DNA from: Primula veris | Taxonomy: Eukaryota > Streptophyta > Magnoliopsida > Ericales > Primulaceae | NCBI GenBank assembly: GCA_963682055.1 | Contig: OY821747.1 | Coordinates: 16,604,258-16,668,257, forward strand | Direction of reading: 5' to 3' | Length of the DNA stretch: 64,000 nucleotides | Part shown: piece by piece, positions 21,840 to 33,999 of the stretch | How the letters are laid out: each line of letters begins with the position of its first letter | Numbering within the stretch: the first letter of the stretch is position 1 | The notes under the pieces: generated by a model | Database searches by the model: none | What the model was told of the DNA's origin: nothing | The model's input: only the letters and a program-made list of their open reading frames with translations | Translations under genes and position numbers: made by a program

Positions 21840-23436
21840 TATGTAAGAACTCAGAAAAACCAGTATTTGGATAATGTGATTGGTGATGTAAATGAAGGCA
21901 TGAAAACTAGGAAAATAGTGTGTAATCTTCAAAATTTTGGTTGTTATGTTTCCCATATTGAGCCTAAAAATATTAATGAAGCTTTAGAGCATCCTGAGTG
22001 GATTGAGGTTATACAGGAAGAACTTTTGCAATTTGAGAGAAATGATATATGGACTGTTGTGCCTAAACCTACAAACAAGAATGTCATATGTACTAAATGG
22101 GTTTTTAGGAATAAAAATGATGAGAATGGAGTTATAACCAGACAGAAATCTAGGCTAGTTGCTCAGGGCTATACTCAAATCGAGGGAATTGATTTTGATG
22201 AAACTTTTGCTTATGTTACTAGGATTGAGTCTATTAGAATGCTTCTATTTCTTGCATGCTTATATGATTTTAAGCCTTTTCAGTTGGATGTGAAAAGTGC
22301 CTTTTTGAATGGTGATATTGTTGGAGAAGTTTATGTTAAGCAGCCTAAAGGTTTTGAAGACTCGGTTAAACTGAGCATGCGTATCATCTGAAAAAGGTTT
22401 TGTATGACCTTAAGCAAACTCCTAGAGCCTGGTATAATAAGATAACCAAATTTCTAATTAAGAAAGACTTTTTCAAAAGTGGTGTTGGCAAAAATCTTTT
22501 CATTAATAAAACTTCAGGGTGATATTTTAATTGCCCAAATCTATGTGGATGACATTGTGTTTGGATCTACTTGTATGAAATTGGTTGATTTATTTGTTCC
22601 TAATATGAAAAGTGAGTTTGAAATGAGTGGATGTGGTGATCTAAGTTTCTTTTTGGGTCTTCAAGTTAAACAAACCAATAAGGGTATTTTTCTATCTCAA
22701 ACTAAATATGCTGATAATATTGTGAAAAAGTTTGTTCTTTCTGATTCTAAGTTTAAAACAACTCCTATGAGTTCAACTCTTAAGCTGTCTAAAAGTGATC
22801 AAGGTAAGCAAGTTAGTGTTAGTCTTTATAGATCTATGGTAGGAAGCTTGCTCTACCTTAATGCCAGTAGACCTGACATCTGTCTAAGTGTTGGTATTTG
22901 TGCTACATTTAAAGCTAATCATCTAGAAACTCATTTACCTGCAGTTAAAAGAGTGATTAGATATGTTAAATGAACCTCCAATCTGGGCATTTGGTATACA
23001 AATGACACTAATAATCACCTAGTAGGTTACAGTGATGATTATTAGACAGGTAGTGTTGATGATAGGAAAAGTAATTCAGGAGGATATTTCTATTTTGGTA
23101 ACAATTTGGTTTCTTAGTTCAGTAAAAATCAAAACAGTATATCCTTATCTACTGCAGAAGCAGAATATATAGCTGCAGGGAGTGCTTGTACTCAGTTGTT
23201 GTGGATGGGACAAATGCTTAGAGATTATGATGTGAAATATGAAAATTTTATTTTTTTTCTATGATAATAAAAGTGCTATTGATCTTGCCAGAAATCATGT
23301 TAATCATTCTAGAACTAAGCACATTGATTTGAGACATCATTTTATAAGAGAATTAGTTGAAAACCAAAGTATGACTCTTAAACATGTTGTAACTGAAAAC
23401 AACTTGCAGACATATTTACTTAGCCTTTGTATGTGA
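21840..23436 (+). pseudogene. SIRE-like reverse transcriptase and RNase H, broken
   Basis: RT: PKNINEALEHPEWIEVIQEE, CTKWVFRNKNDENG, LDVKSAFLNGDIVGEVYVKQ, and the catalytic YVDD at 22542-22553. FFLGLQVKQTNKGIFLSQ and YRSMVGSLLYLNASRPDI follow. RNase H: GYSDDY near 23025, LSTAEAEYIAAGSACTQLLW near 23150, then a terminal RTKHIDLRHHFIRELVE segment. Stops lie near 22389, 22971, 23043 and 23116, with frame changes near 22400-22480 and 23250. The 3' frame closes at 23436. Confidence 0.85.
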
Positions 23437-23547
23437 AAAGGTTTGGAACCCTAAGAAGTGATCTAGGGATGTGTTTCTTTGAATCTGCATGAACTAATTC
23501 AGCTATATCTTCGATCTCGTGCGAAAAACTCTAATTTTCTCTAAGAT

Positions 23548-24639
23548 CATGTCTAACCCTATTTCACCTACTTCTTCTGGCAATTATGATATTCCCCAAG
23601 TCAAACGTTTTCTCAAGCTAACCAAAAAGGGTGACAAAGTCCCGTCAACGTCAGTTGCAGCCCAAAACCCAAATTTTGTTGCTGCTGCTGCTACAACTTC
23701 TGAACCAATAGATGGAGATTCTCCTGTGATTATTGCTAAAACCCCTAATACTAGCACTCCTATGGATAAATTATCATCCTCTGTTTCTGCTAATACTAGA
23801 TCTAGGGATGAACCTACTGATGAATCTGCTAGTGTTAGAAAGAGAAAAACTAGGTCTGAGTCTAGTTCCTTGCCTTCTGAACCTAAACCCAAAATAGTTA
23901 AAGTACTTGCTACGAAGTTAGTTAGAATAGGCAGAAAAACTAAGTTTTCTATGATGATGAAGAGTTTAGTTATAGTGGGGCCTCTGTGAATAGGCTTGAT
24001 AAGTTTCTTAATTCTGATTGTTCTGATAAGTATGATGGACTAAAATCTAAAGATATTTTTGCTGAAAGAAGAGTTGAATTTGTTAAGGTTCTGGACATGA
24101 AAGATCGTATTTTGAGTTTAATTGAAGCTGCTGGTTTAAGTTTCACTTTGGATTACCCTAGGGAATTTTTTAGTGAACTAGTTAGGGAATTTTATACTAA
24201 TCTTACTAAGGATGTGTTTACTCCTTCATCTCCTCAGTTTGGAAGGGTTAATGTTAGAGGATTTACTCTAGATTTTAGTCCAGCTAGGGTAAACATGTTC
24301 TTAGGAGTTCAGGATTCAGTTGTAACTGAAGAGATTGATGACTCTGCTTTGGATAGTGTTGCTTTAGTTTTAATTGGAGTTGAAAGAGGTTGGGATAGTG
24401 CTGGTGTTAAAGCTGCTGAATTAACTCTGACTTATGAAATTATGCATAAAATTTGTATATGGAATTGGGTGCCTACAAAGCAACAATATATGCTCAATAA
24501 AGAGATTTGTCTATTTCTCTACATGATTGGACAAGGTACGGGGCTGAATTTTGGGGTTCATGTCTTTCAAGCTATATGGGAGCATGCTCAGCTAGGAACA
24601 AAATCTTGTTTCACACAAATTTTTCTATCCTATATACCG
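23548..24639 (+). pseudogene. SIRE extra ORF, 5' part (plant transposon protein domain)
   Basis: Downstream of pol, where SIRE elements often carry an additional, sometimes env-like, ORF. The frame starts at 23519 or 23548 with a proline/serine-rich lead (SNPISPTSSGNYDIPQVKRF). It shifts near 23985 into a 23986-24684 frame containing SLIEAAGLSFTLDYPREFF, VNVRGFTLDFSPARVNMFLG and FGVHVFQAIWEHAQ. This pattern resembles the domain called putative plant transposon protein (Transposase_32 type). It is cut at 24640 by the Tat insertion and continues at 40301. No transmembrane segment supports an envelope role. Confidence 0.6.
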
Positions 24640-25923
24640 AGACAGATAATAAATGGAGGATGCAAAATAATTTTATTTATTTGATATTTTGCAAGTACAA
24701 TCTCTGAATATTTTCCAAAATAAAGAAAATAGACATCCTTTGATTAATCTCTTCAAAATTGAGTTCCAGGTGGCTGAAATTGCTTGTAGATAATCGAGAT
24801 GTTAACTTGCTCGAGTTTTGAGGTTGATCCTGACTTGTACTTCTTTGTGAGTTTGATCTTGGAAAATGCTTGATTTGTGGTTTTGAAGTGTTTTTGAGGA
24901 TCGAATGAGGATCTTGCTTGAATTTGTTGATGAGCTTGCTTGAAGTTCTTCAAGCTTGATGAAGATCCTTGAATGCTTGGTCTTGAAAAACACTTGATCC
25001 GCGGCCTTTGGAACTTCTTTCGGATCAAATGGTGGAATTTTCTTGGTTTTGTTGATGAGCTTGCTTAAAGTTCTTCGGGCTTGATGAAGATCTTCGAATG
25101 CTTGGTCTTGAAAAACACTTGATTCGTGGCCTTTGGAGCTTTTTGCGTATCAAATGGTGGATTTTTTTTTTTTGGTTTTGTTGATGAGCTTGCTTGAAGT
25201 TCTTTGAGCTTGATGAAGATATTCGCATGCTTGGTTTTGAAAAACACTTGATTTGCAGCATTTGGAGCTTCTTGCAGATCAAATGGTGGATTTTTCTTGG
25301 TTTTGTTGATGAGCTTGCTTGAAGTTCTTTAGGCTTGATGAAGATCTTCGAATGCTTGATCTTGAAAAACACTTGATTCGCGGCCTTTGGAGCTTCTTGC
25401 GGATCAAATGGTGGAATTTTCTTGGATTTGTTGATGAGCTTGCTTGAAGTTCTTCGGGCTTGATGAAGATCTACGAATGCTTTGGTGGTTGATGGCTTGA
25501 CTTCGATAGATCTTCTCTCTCTTGGATTTGGCTTCACCTTTGGCCTTCAACTTGTTCTTTTCAAGTGAGGGTAGCACCCTATTTATATGCTCGAGGAGGA
25601 CTTATTCGCAAGTATGCCTCCTATATTTTTGAGTTTTTTCTCAAATTTCTCAATAATCAACGAGTTTACTAATAAAGTTGACCAATAGTTTATAGAAATT
25701 ATAAATTAGTAGAAAAACTATAAAACTTACCAATTTCAAATAGAAATTAATCATTTGGAACAAAAGCTCAATTTATTTATTTTTCACCAAAATAAAAGAA
25801 AACAAAAGGCTTGTTTTCCATCATTTCTTTTAAGATACAATTTTTTATTTAATAAAGGAATTATAACTCATTTTTAAAAACACACGAAATATTTTTATTA
25901 GCCAAAAACTTCGCGTGTCTACA
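24640..25923 (-). repeat. 3' LTR of the Tat/Ogre element
   Basis: 1284 bp. On the minus strand it begins TGTAGACACG and ends CTGTCT. It is homologous to 39150-40300 and contains five tandem ~125-bp units, one more than the other LTR. Confidence 0.9.
24929..25500. repeat. Five ~125-bp tandem repeats in the left Tat LTR
   Basis: The sequence gatgagcttgctt recurs at 24929, 25054, 25183, 25308 and 25433, with spacings of 125, 129, 125 and 125. The 129 reflects a longer T run near 25160. Long minus-strand open frames over this block are only translations of the repeat. Confidence 0.9.
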
Positions 25924-28186
25924 AATGTCACCTTCGAGACTTGTTTAGAACTTTATGTGAATGAACACGTGTCAAATTTGTATGTATCAAAAATCTTGGA
26001 AATAACTTGGTGAGCCCTTGAAAAAAAAACTAGATTAGAGAGCTTATATTTTTCCTGACGTGACTTTACTCAATTAATAAACAGGCATTCACACCCCTTT
26101 TTCTTAAGTCAGGAAAACATGGAGATTGTGTTCACGATCAAAAACATATATTTTTTTGTTACTTTCCTTAGGTTGGCTTGTAGGTATCTATTAATTTTTG
26201 GTAAAACCATTGAAATCTAATCTCCACAAATCTTGGAATAGTATATATCAGCTTCCCATGTGATAACCGGTGTATTTATGGGTTTTGCGATCTTGCATAA
26301 CAATTAATTCTATTGACAAGAAATTGTGGAAACCGAATACATATATAAGAACAAGATATCACTCATTAACGTACTTTTCATTTTCATAACAAGGTCAAAC
26401 GGTTCTGTGGTTTATAGGAAGATAATTGTAGGCTTAAATCTCTCTCATGATTCGAATTTCCATAATCTATACACGTTGACTATAAATAGGATCACTCTTC
26501 TTATTTTTTTTTTCAATACTAAAAACTTCCAATCCTAAAATCATAACAGCATCTCCAGTGTTCCGCCGCTTGATAGCTGAACCTAACACTCTCCATACCA
26601 TTGTAAGTTTCTCATTTTTTTTTTTTGTTTCTTTGTTTATTATTTAGCAAGTTAACAAAAATATGCAGCATGTCTCCCCAACCAATGTTTTTAGGATATA
26701 CATATATTTTGTTTATTTTCACTAGATTGTAACAAGTATTTTAGGTACAATGACTTAAAAGACAATTTGAATGATGACGAAACGACGATGATGTTTTACT
26801 TTTTAAAAAGTCAACATATTACATTCAGACACTTTGAGGATACAACTTTGTGTTTTTTCTTTATATACTCTTTAAAGTCATGTGGTTATCGAAACCTGTG
26901 TAGTGTCCCTCTGTTCTATTTTAAATAGTCAAAAAAAATAAAAAAAATAAAAATTAAGACAAACAACACGAGATAGTGGAGCAGAATTAACAACCTCTTC
27001 CTTTTTATATCAATTTGTCTTATTATTTGGGATATGCCAAAATTAGTAAGTCGGCTTTTGAGTTTTGACACAATACCATGTAGTAATAGAAATAAAAATA
27101 AACGTTTTCAACTTTTGTTATATCCATCTCAGGTTACTGGTCGTTATAGTTGTCGGTGATGTTATTTGAATCCATATTTTTTTTTAACATAATAAAACAG
27201 TGGCAGACACACATGAGTACATGCACCTTTATATTTAATAGGTAATATATGCTGTAGAACAAAAAGATTAAGGTAGCAACTGCATTTTATTTTATTCTTT
27301 AGTTATTTTTGTATCCGCTCCCTCCTTTTTTTTTTACATTTCTTTTTCGAAAAAGAAATGCGAAAGACAATTGAAGATAAACGAGTTGAATTTTTTAAGC
27401 ATTCTGGAAAAAAGTTTCTTGGCCATGTCAGCAAAATATATCTTAGTTTTCAATTTAGATTTAAACGTTTTATGTATGACAACCGTGCATATTGCTCCCT
27501 TTTTTTTTGCTTAGGAGAAAGAAAACGAGTTAGGCCGGTGCTTTTATTTTTTATTTGTTAGCATGTGCCTAGAGTTTCCTTACATTAGTTAGAAGAAATT
27601 TATCAAATGATAGCTTGATCTTGGCTCGATCTTTTAGATTGTTCCCAGTGTTGACAAACCCTGCAATTCGTCAAGAGACTTGATAATTGGCTCGATCTTT
27701 TAGAGTGTTGCTAGTGTCGAACTTGCTAAATTTTAACCCAAATGATAGCTTGACACTGGCTTGATCTTTTGATTGTTGCTAGCGTTGACCAATCCTGCCA
27801 TCCACCAAAAGACTTGATGATTGGCTCGTCTCTTTTAGAATCGTTGTTAGCATTGTAAGACAAACTCCATTCTACCCGATAGTTGCTTGTGCTTGCTCGT
27901 CTCTTTCTGGAGTTGTTGCTTGCATTGTAACTTGAGCTTTATAGAATTGTTGTTGATGTTGGCGGAACTCAAGTTGTCACAATCCTGACATTAATGACTC
28001 GACTTTTTTAGAGGAGTTGTCAATATTGTTCTCTATCCCATATGAATTATGAACATTAGCTCGACTCTTTTTGAAATGTTGCTTTCTTCTTCTTATTTGA
28101 CCATAATAAAACATCCACCTCTATTTTCCAATGGCCCTTCTTAATTTCCACAACTAACCCAATTTTATTGCAGCATTTAAATTTTC
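25924..28186 (+). other. Non-coding Tat 3' region, local repeats
   Basis: AT-rich sequence between the left Tat LTR and the antisense ORF. Around 27605-28080 a phrase like ggctcgatcttttaga followed by gttgctagtgt recurs with variations (about four to six times), an imperfect degenerate tandem array. No protein-coding pattern is seen. Confidence 0.5.
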
Positions 28187-31094
28187 ATGGCAAGTTTCGA
28201 GCTAGCAGAAAACAGCAATGAAAAGAAATTAATCATCAAGACGGTCAGAAAAACGACATCGCTGACCATTCATCAACTGTTGACCGGTTGTCGTGCCTGA
28301 CCTTGGCCGGCGCTAGAAAATATTCCTAGAGTTAAAGCATGGACTCGCAAAGATAAACATGGAGAGATGTATCTTGAGTCGCCATTCGACAAATAGGATC
28401 CCAAAAATCAACCGTACACCACTATTGGCCGACGTATCATCTATGGAGAGGTGAGGTGGGGCCCTAATCTAAACATACTAGGTAGATTTTCTTATATACC
28501 GAAGTATTGGGAGTGGCTGGAAGACGTTCTGGGTCGTGAGTGCTCTATTTTGAGAGACGCCGATTTGTACGATGCCATCTATGCGTCCCTTTTTACATAT
28601 GAGAAGGAAATCAACGTTCTCCATGGCTTTTGGGAGTCGTGGTGTTCCCAGACCAACTCTCTCCACACTTCAGCGGGGGAGGCATCCATTTCACTTTGGG
28701 ATCTATATGTCATCGGTAGTCTTCCGGTATTTGGTTCAATTTTTGATGACTTCATCCGCTACCCCGATGAATTGTGGTCCAACGATAATAATCCAAAAAC
28801 GCGCCGTACTTGTCGATTTTTTCTTTCGGCCTTTCACCTTTTGAACAAAAAAGATAAGGTATCTATGGTGACCTGGGTGGATTTTTGGTTCAAGGGTGAT
28901 CTATGGCACCTCAAACCCACCCCCACAATCATTATCCAAGGAAAAGCGTCCCAAGTATCATGGAAATCCAAGCATTGTCATCAAAAACGTCAAAGGTTGG
29001 TCGTCAGGTGCAAAAGAGACTTTTGCATTGCTCAGTGTCCCGGATCATCTGTTTATGGAGGTATATCTTGCGGCGTTCTTGTCTTGTTGACTATGTGCAT
29101 TTGTTCTTCCCGAAGGAAACAACCTTCATATTCGTCCTATGACATTTAAACCCGCTGCCTCAGTGGCCACTGGTACGAAAATTAGGCTCGCCTATCCGGT
29201 GTTGGCTTGCATATATAGAGGAATGAATACTATTTCGAACTTTCCAACACCAGGCTTGTCGAAATCCAGCCTTCCTGTTCATTATGTTCTTTCGTGGATG
29301 GTCTATTACTTCGATACTCACTACATGATACCCCAGCCTCCGGACAACCCGATGATGACTAAGTATTCTGGTCAAGGAAGTGCTAAATCCTTAGGTGACA
29401 AGCGAGCTCGTGAGTTAATTTATTTTAGTGATACTATTCGTTGGAACGCGGCCTCGTTTTTTAAGAGTACAGTACATGACAATCTCTTGCGCCTTTTCTT
29501 AAAGCAAAACCCTTAAGTGTCGAATAGTGGGCTAGATTTGCCGCTATCTAGCCATGTTTATTAACTTTGCGACATGATGATGGTTTTGTGTTGCAGACCT
29601 ACAATGCTCATCGATTCGGTCGACAATTCGGGTTTAGGCAACTGGTGCCATTCGAGTCGAGGGTAAAAGCTATTCGAGACTCATCACTTAAAGAGGGCTT
29701 TAAGTATTGATGCTCGAGTATGAATGATTACAATGATTCCAATGAATTCATACCATCTCTTGTGTTAGACCCGAGGACATATAAGACTGGTGCATTTGTT
29801 GATTGGTGGAAGAAAGTGCATGCGAACTACCTACTTTCCGGGCGAGATACTATAATATATTCTGTAAATAAAATCATTTCTGACCTGCCTGCGTCTAAGG
29901 AAGTCGAGGTTCCTAAAAGTAAAAAGTCAAAACTTCAAGTCACTGTCACAAATTTTCTACCGGAAAAGCGTTATATCCCTCAAGCCGAACCAGAAGATAA
30001 CTTGAGTGGGAGTGAACCGTTTCATCGGAGCAAGAAGATGAAGGTAATCGTTCCTCAGAAAGAAGTTGTTGATCTTGTAGTAGGCGGTGCGCCAAAGGAC
30101 GCACTCTTAGATGGGATACGTTTGAGAATTTTACTTACTCAAAGTTTGTACTTAAGTGTAATCTTATCATTGGTTTTGACTATTGCCTTTGCATATCATT
30201 TTTCAGGTGCAGTTTTGTCTTGAGGATGATAATTTCGATCTTGCCAAAAATTTATGCGGGACTTGCCTATTGCAGCAAATATATCGGACTTACTTGGCAA
30301 TGAAGAAGAAAAGGCTCCAAATGGTAGTGAGGGATCCGTCGAAGGTCCAACTTTTCTCGAATTTTTTAATAAGATTAAAAAATGTGACTTATTGGGTGGA
30401 GAAGGAAATTCAAATCAACCCTAGACTTTGACAAGGGCCTTACCAGTGAGACCCTTGCATCTACGAGCTTCCCATGTTGCTTCTATATTTGTCGGTGCTG
30501 AAGATATTGTGTCGTAAAAATGCGAAGAAGTATGTCATCTCTTTGTGGGCAGAATTTACCCAAAAACTCTCTAGGTTCTCGGTTGAAAACTTGAGTTCCC
30601 TAGAAGATGTTGATACAATGATACTCGATGTGATAGAACATATAAAGGTCATGGATTTATCGTTACTGAGGAGGAAGGTGTTTGATTTGCTTGCAAGAGT
30701 TCGAGAATTTAGTGTGCAACTATCATCTTTACAGGCAAACTCCAGAGATATCCATAAAATGGCCATCGAAGAGAAGAGTTGGCTGACCGTATCTATGGTT
30801 GGTGAGCAAGATAAACACAAGGCCAATGTCGTTGATCAAGAAGAACTACGCACAAATATAATTGCGCAAATTGAGAAGTTAGAAGGAGAAAAAGCTGTAG
30901 TGCAATCGTTGTTGGCGAAGGAGAGGGCTATGGTATCTCAAGTACAATGCGACATTGATGTTGTAACCGAGGAAGTTTCGACGCTTGAAGCCAAGTGTGT
31001 CCAGAGTGAAGATGTTGAGAATTATGTAGGATTTATATCAAGTTTTCTAGAGAGTTACCGCGACGAACTTGTAGACTTTAAGTTGTTTTCTTAG
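28187..31094 (+). pseudogene. Plant mobile domain (PMD) ORF, antisense to the Tat element, broken
   Basis: A plus-strand reading inside the minus-strand Tat element, between its integrase end and 3' LTR. The ATG at 28187 opens MASFELAENSNEKK; two in-frame stops (near 28286 and 28394) precede a long open part to about 28890. That part has YDAIYASLFTYEKEINVLHG, then SISLWDLYVIGSLPVFG, the layout of the plant mobile domain (PF10536 type). After a frame change near 28890 the reading has FMEVYLAAFLSC, a TGA in place of Trp, then LPEGNNLHIRPMTFK and LAYPVLACIYRG. A possible intron (about 29517-29596, ending ttgcag) leads to HRFGRQFGFRQLVPF and VDWWKKVHANYL. A 206-codon coiled-coil-like end (30474-31094) closes it. 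PMD proteins occur both as host genes (MAIL/MAIN group) and as cargo of transposons. The position, antisense to a Tat element, fits the known antisense extra ORFs of that lineage. Confidence 0.7.
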
Positions 31095-31320
31095 CTTGCA
31101 CTTTATTTTTGTTTCCTTAGATTTGAGATTTGTTTCTTTATTCCTTTGCGCCCTTTTTTTTATTTCTTTTGGAGCGACCTTTGATGTAACTAGCACGATA
31201 TCTATTCTGAATAAATTTGGTCCTTTCGTCTTTTCAATATTTATCTTGCTTGCGTTTCTTACTTTCTTAAATGATTTTATCTTTTGAGATGTGATGGATG
31301 GGATGTTTTTTTAATATGGC

Positions 31321-31617
31321 ATGACTGATATTGAAATAAATTTCAAGATGCCTATGTACCCGTGAAGGATCAAACCAAACGTAGTTCAAAACTTTTTTTT
31401 TTTTAGTTTTTTTTTTGTTATTGTTTTAACTGAACTTAAGACAAGTCTGAAGATGCCTACGTACCCGTGAAGGATCAAGTCAAACGTAGTTCATTTTTTA
31501 TTTATTTATATATTATGTATCTTTTTGCCCTTTTTTTTTATTGTTGGTATGACTGAACTTGAAGCAAGCCTCAAGATGCCTACGTGCCCGTGAAAGATCA
31601 AGTCAAACATAGTTCAT
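31321..31617 (-). repeat. Three dispersed-tandem copies of a ~44-bp motif in the Tat 3' region
   Basis: A core that reads aagatgcctacgtacccg then tgaaggatcaagtcaaacg then tagttca occurs at about 31345-31388, 31450-31493 and 31573-31616, spaced 105 and 123 bases apart. Poly(T) tracts lie between copies. Each copy is preceded by a tgactgaacttga-like phrase. It lies directly downstream of the integrase stop in element sense. The function is unknown. Confidence 0.8.
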
Positions 31618-31685
31618 TTTTTTGTAGCCACACAATTTATACTCATGTGGGCGATGAGTAACATTCACTTTATATATCTTCGATT

Positions 31686-32720
31686 TATTCAAGAACGGTA
31701 GCGCTTTATGAACTTTCCATTGATAGGCCCAATTTCTAAATCATCTTGAGAGCGTAACTTGTATCCACCATTTGAATAAACTTCGGTTACTGTATGTGGA
31801 CCATCCCATTTGGATAAGAATTTATTTCCCATTCGGCGTGTCGTGATGATGGGTCCTCTTACTGTGAGTACCAAGTCTTCTTTTTGGAAGAACCTTCGTT
31901 TGACCCTTTTGTTGAATGATTTCAACATACGAGTTTGATAACATTACAACCTTTGTTGCGTTTCAAGGATTTTTTTGTTGAGTGCTTTGAGTTCTTCAAG
32001 ATGAAGGCGGACATTATCTTCAAGTGTTAATCATTCTTGGAGGTAAATCCTTAGTGGCGGAATTTGCGTTTCTTGGGGCAAGAGAGCTTCCATACCATAC
32101 ACCAAAAAATATGGGGTGGCTTGAGTTGATGTTCGATATGTTGTCCGATATACCCATAGAGATTCCTTGATTCTCTCATGCCAATCTCGCTTGTACTTAG
32201 CCACGACCTTCTTCAACAGATTCCCAAGTGTCTTATTAAAAGCTTCGGCAAGCCCATTAGCTGGTGTGTTATACATAGAAGAGTTGTGTTGCTTGAAGCC
32301 GAATTTCTCACACAGACTTGTCACCAATTTGTTGTAAAAGGGAGTTTCGTTGTCGTTGATGATGTAGCGTGGCACTCCATACATAAAAATGATATTTGAT
32401 TTGATGAAATCTACCACCGTCTATTTCTTCACAGCTTTCAAAGGCACAACTTCTGCCCATTTGAAGAAGTAATCAGTAGCCAATAAAATGTAAAGATGAC
32501 CTCCAGATGACCTTGGCAGATACCCTATCACATCTAACCCCTAAGCTTCAGAAGGCCAAGACGCGGCAGTAGGGTGTAAAGGCTCATGTGGTTGGTGGAT
32601 AAAATTAGCATGAAATTGGCAAGGTTGACACCTTTTGGCAAAATCGAGACAATCTTTAACCATGCTAGGCTAGTAGTAGCCCATTCTTTTAATTCAAAAA
32701 TTAAGCTTTGGACCAGTTTG
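31686..32720 (-). pseudogene. Tat integrase
   Basis: Gypsy integrase in minus-strand sense. A CX2C-bearing zinc end (CQPCQFHANFIHQ) lies near 32590-32640. The core has GLDVIG (first acidic residue) near 32530, IINDNETPF near 32360 where Gly usually follows Asn, and GLAEAFNKTL supplying the Glu near 32250. The C-terminal part LSKWDGPHTVTEVYSNGGYKL lies near 31760-31820, ending IKRYRS before a stop at 31689. Stops occur near 32420 and 32030, with a break near 32545, so it is inactive although well preserved. Confidence 0.85.
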
Positions 32721-32939
32721 GTGAGCGCTACATACTTCGGAATGTGCTTATTCCATCGCCTGCTTTGCCTCTTCTCCACTAAGACAGCGTAAAAACACCC
32801 TTCAAAAGATCGTCGATAGAACGTATTTTTAAAATAGACAAACCTTGCAGCGCGTCGTCTCACATCTATCTTCATATGTCGATCGTGGGGTAACTTTTCA
32901 TGTTGTAAGTAATTGATAAGTGACTGCCTCCAGTCCTCC

Positions 32940-33980
32940 TCTTCTATATCAAAGACCGAAACAGCTATAACTTCCTCTATGGTCTCATCATTTTTTTTTG
33001 GAATTATTTCTTTATCTTCTAATTGCGGAGGGATTACCCATCTTTTACATATTGGAATGCTCATGCGTTTGTCCGGGAGGGCGATGTTGGATGCCAATTT
33101 TACCAAGGCATCAACTTGTTTGTTCTCTTGCCTTGGAACATGGTCTAATGTAACATCACCAAGCCATGAAATGAGATTCGCGGCGTAGCCTTGATATGGT
33201 GTCAATTCTACCTTCTTGACCTCATATTCATTTAGCACTCGATTTATGATCAACTTGGAATCTCTATACAACCTAATATGCTGGTGTTTTGCATTTAACG
33301 CCATCTCCAATCCTAATATGAGAGCTTGATACTCCACAACATTGTTTGAGCATTTCTGTGTGAGAGTGAAAGCCTAGGGAAAAACGCCTCCTGCTGGACT
33401 TAGGAACACGACCCCTATGTCATCGCCTTCGCTGTTAGCAGCCCCATCAAAATACATTGACCATGGTGGGCGAACCTCTATACACATTACATCTTCATCA
33501 GGTAAGTCTTCAAATTGCTCCCATTCAGCGGGCATTGGGTGATCAGGAAGGAAGTCTGCAAGAACCTGACCCTTAACAGCCTTTTGAGGAACATATAATA
33601 TTTCAAACTCTTAAAAGAGAAGTGCCCACCTAGCTAGGTGGTCTAAACACACTAGTTTAGACATAACAAACTTGACCGGATTTGCTTTAGATATAAGTCA
33701 GATTGTATGAGCCTGAAAATAACGCCTTAACTTCTTTATTGCCAAAACCAAGGCCAAACACATTTTCTCAATTGGAATGTAATTCACTTTGACCGAAGTT
33801 ATTATTCTACTAAGATAATACAAAGCATTTTCTTTTCCGGTATCATTTTCTTGGACTAATAGACTTCCAATGGACCATTCTTGCGCCGTAAGGTACATAA
33901 GTAAAGGCTTTCCAAGAATTGGAGCTTCTAACACATTGGGTTTTATTCATCACATTCGAATGGGGTCCCCTTTTTCATGA
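32940..33980 (-). pseudogene. Tat RNase H and second (archaeal-like) RNase H
   Basis: In element sense the first RNase H (EWSIGSLLVQENDTGKENA, then IEKMCLALVLAIKKLRRYF) lies at 33934-33698. After a spacer, a second RNase H-like domain starts at 33337 (EYQALILGLEMALNAKH, then LYRDSKLIINRVLNEYE, then LDHVPRQENKQVDAL). The second domain, of archaeal-like type, is the mark of Tat/Ogre Gypsy elements. The RDSKL reading shows Arg where Gly is usual before the catalytic Asp. The open frame runs on to 32534 into the linker before integrase. Confidence 0.82.
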
Positions 33981-33999
33981 GTCGACTGAAAGGTTGGCA

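Noticed and set aside
23519..24684. SIRE extra ORF as a retroviral envelope gene
   Set aside because: No signal peptide or transmembrane segment seen; sequence fits a plant-transposon-type domain better.
24929..25500. Regular direct repeats that might suggest a CRISPR-like array
   Set aside because: Units of 125 bp are contiguous with no unique spacers, lie in an LTR pair, and the DNA is plant nuclear.
24753..25537. Minus-strand open frames rich in repeated KCFSRPS/ELQASSST-like peptides, also at 39263-39918
   Set aside because: They follow the 125-bp tandem repeat of the Tat LTR. Repeat translation, not a gene.
28451..31094. A free-standing host PMD gene inserted by chance
   Set aside because: It sits exactly between Tat integrase and 3' LTR where such elements carry antisense ORFs; simplest reading is element cargo. 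A host capture remains possible for its origin.
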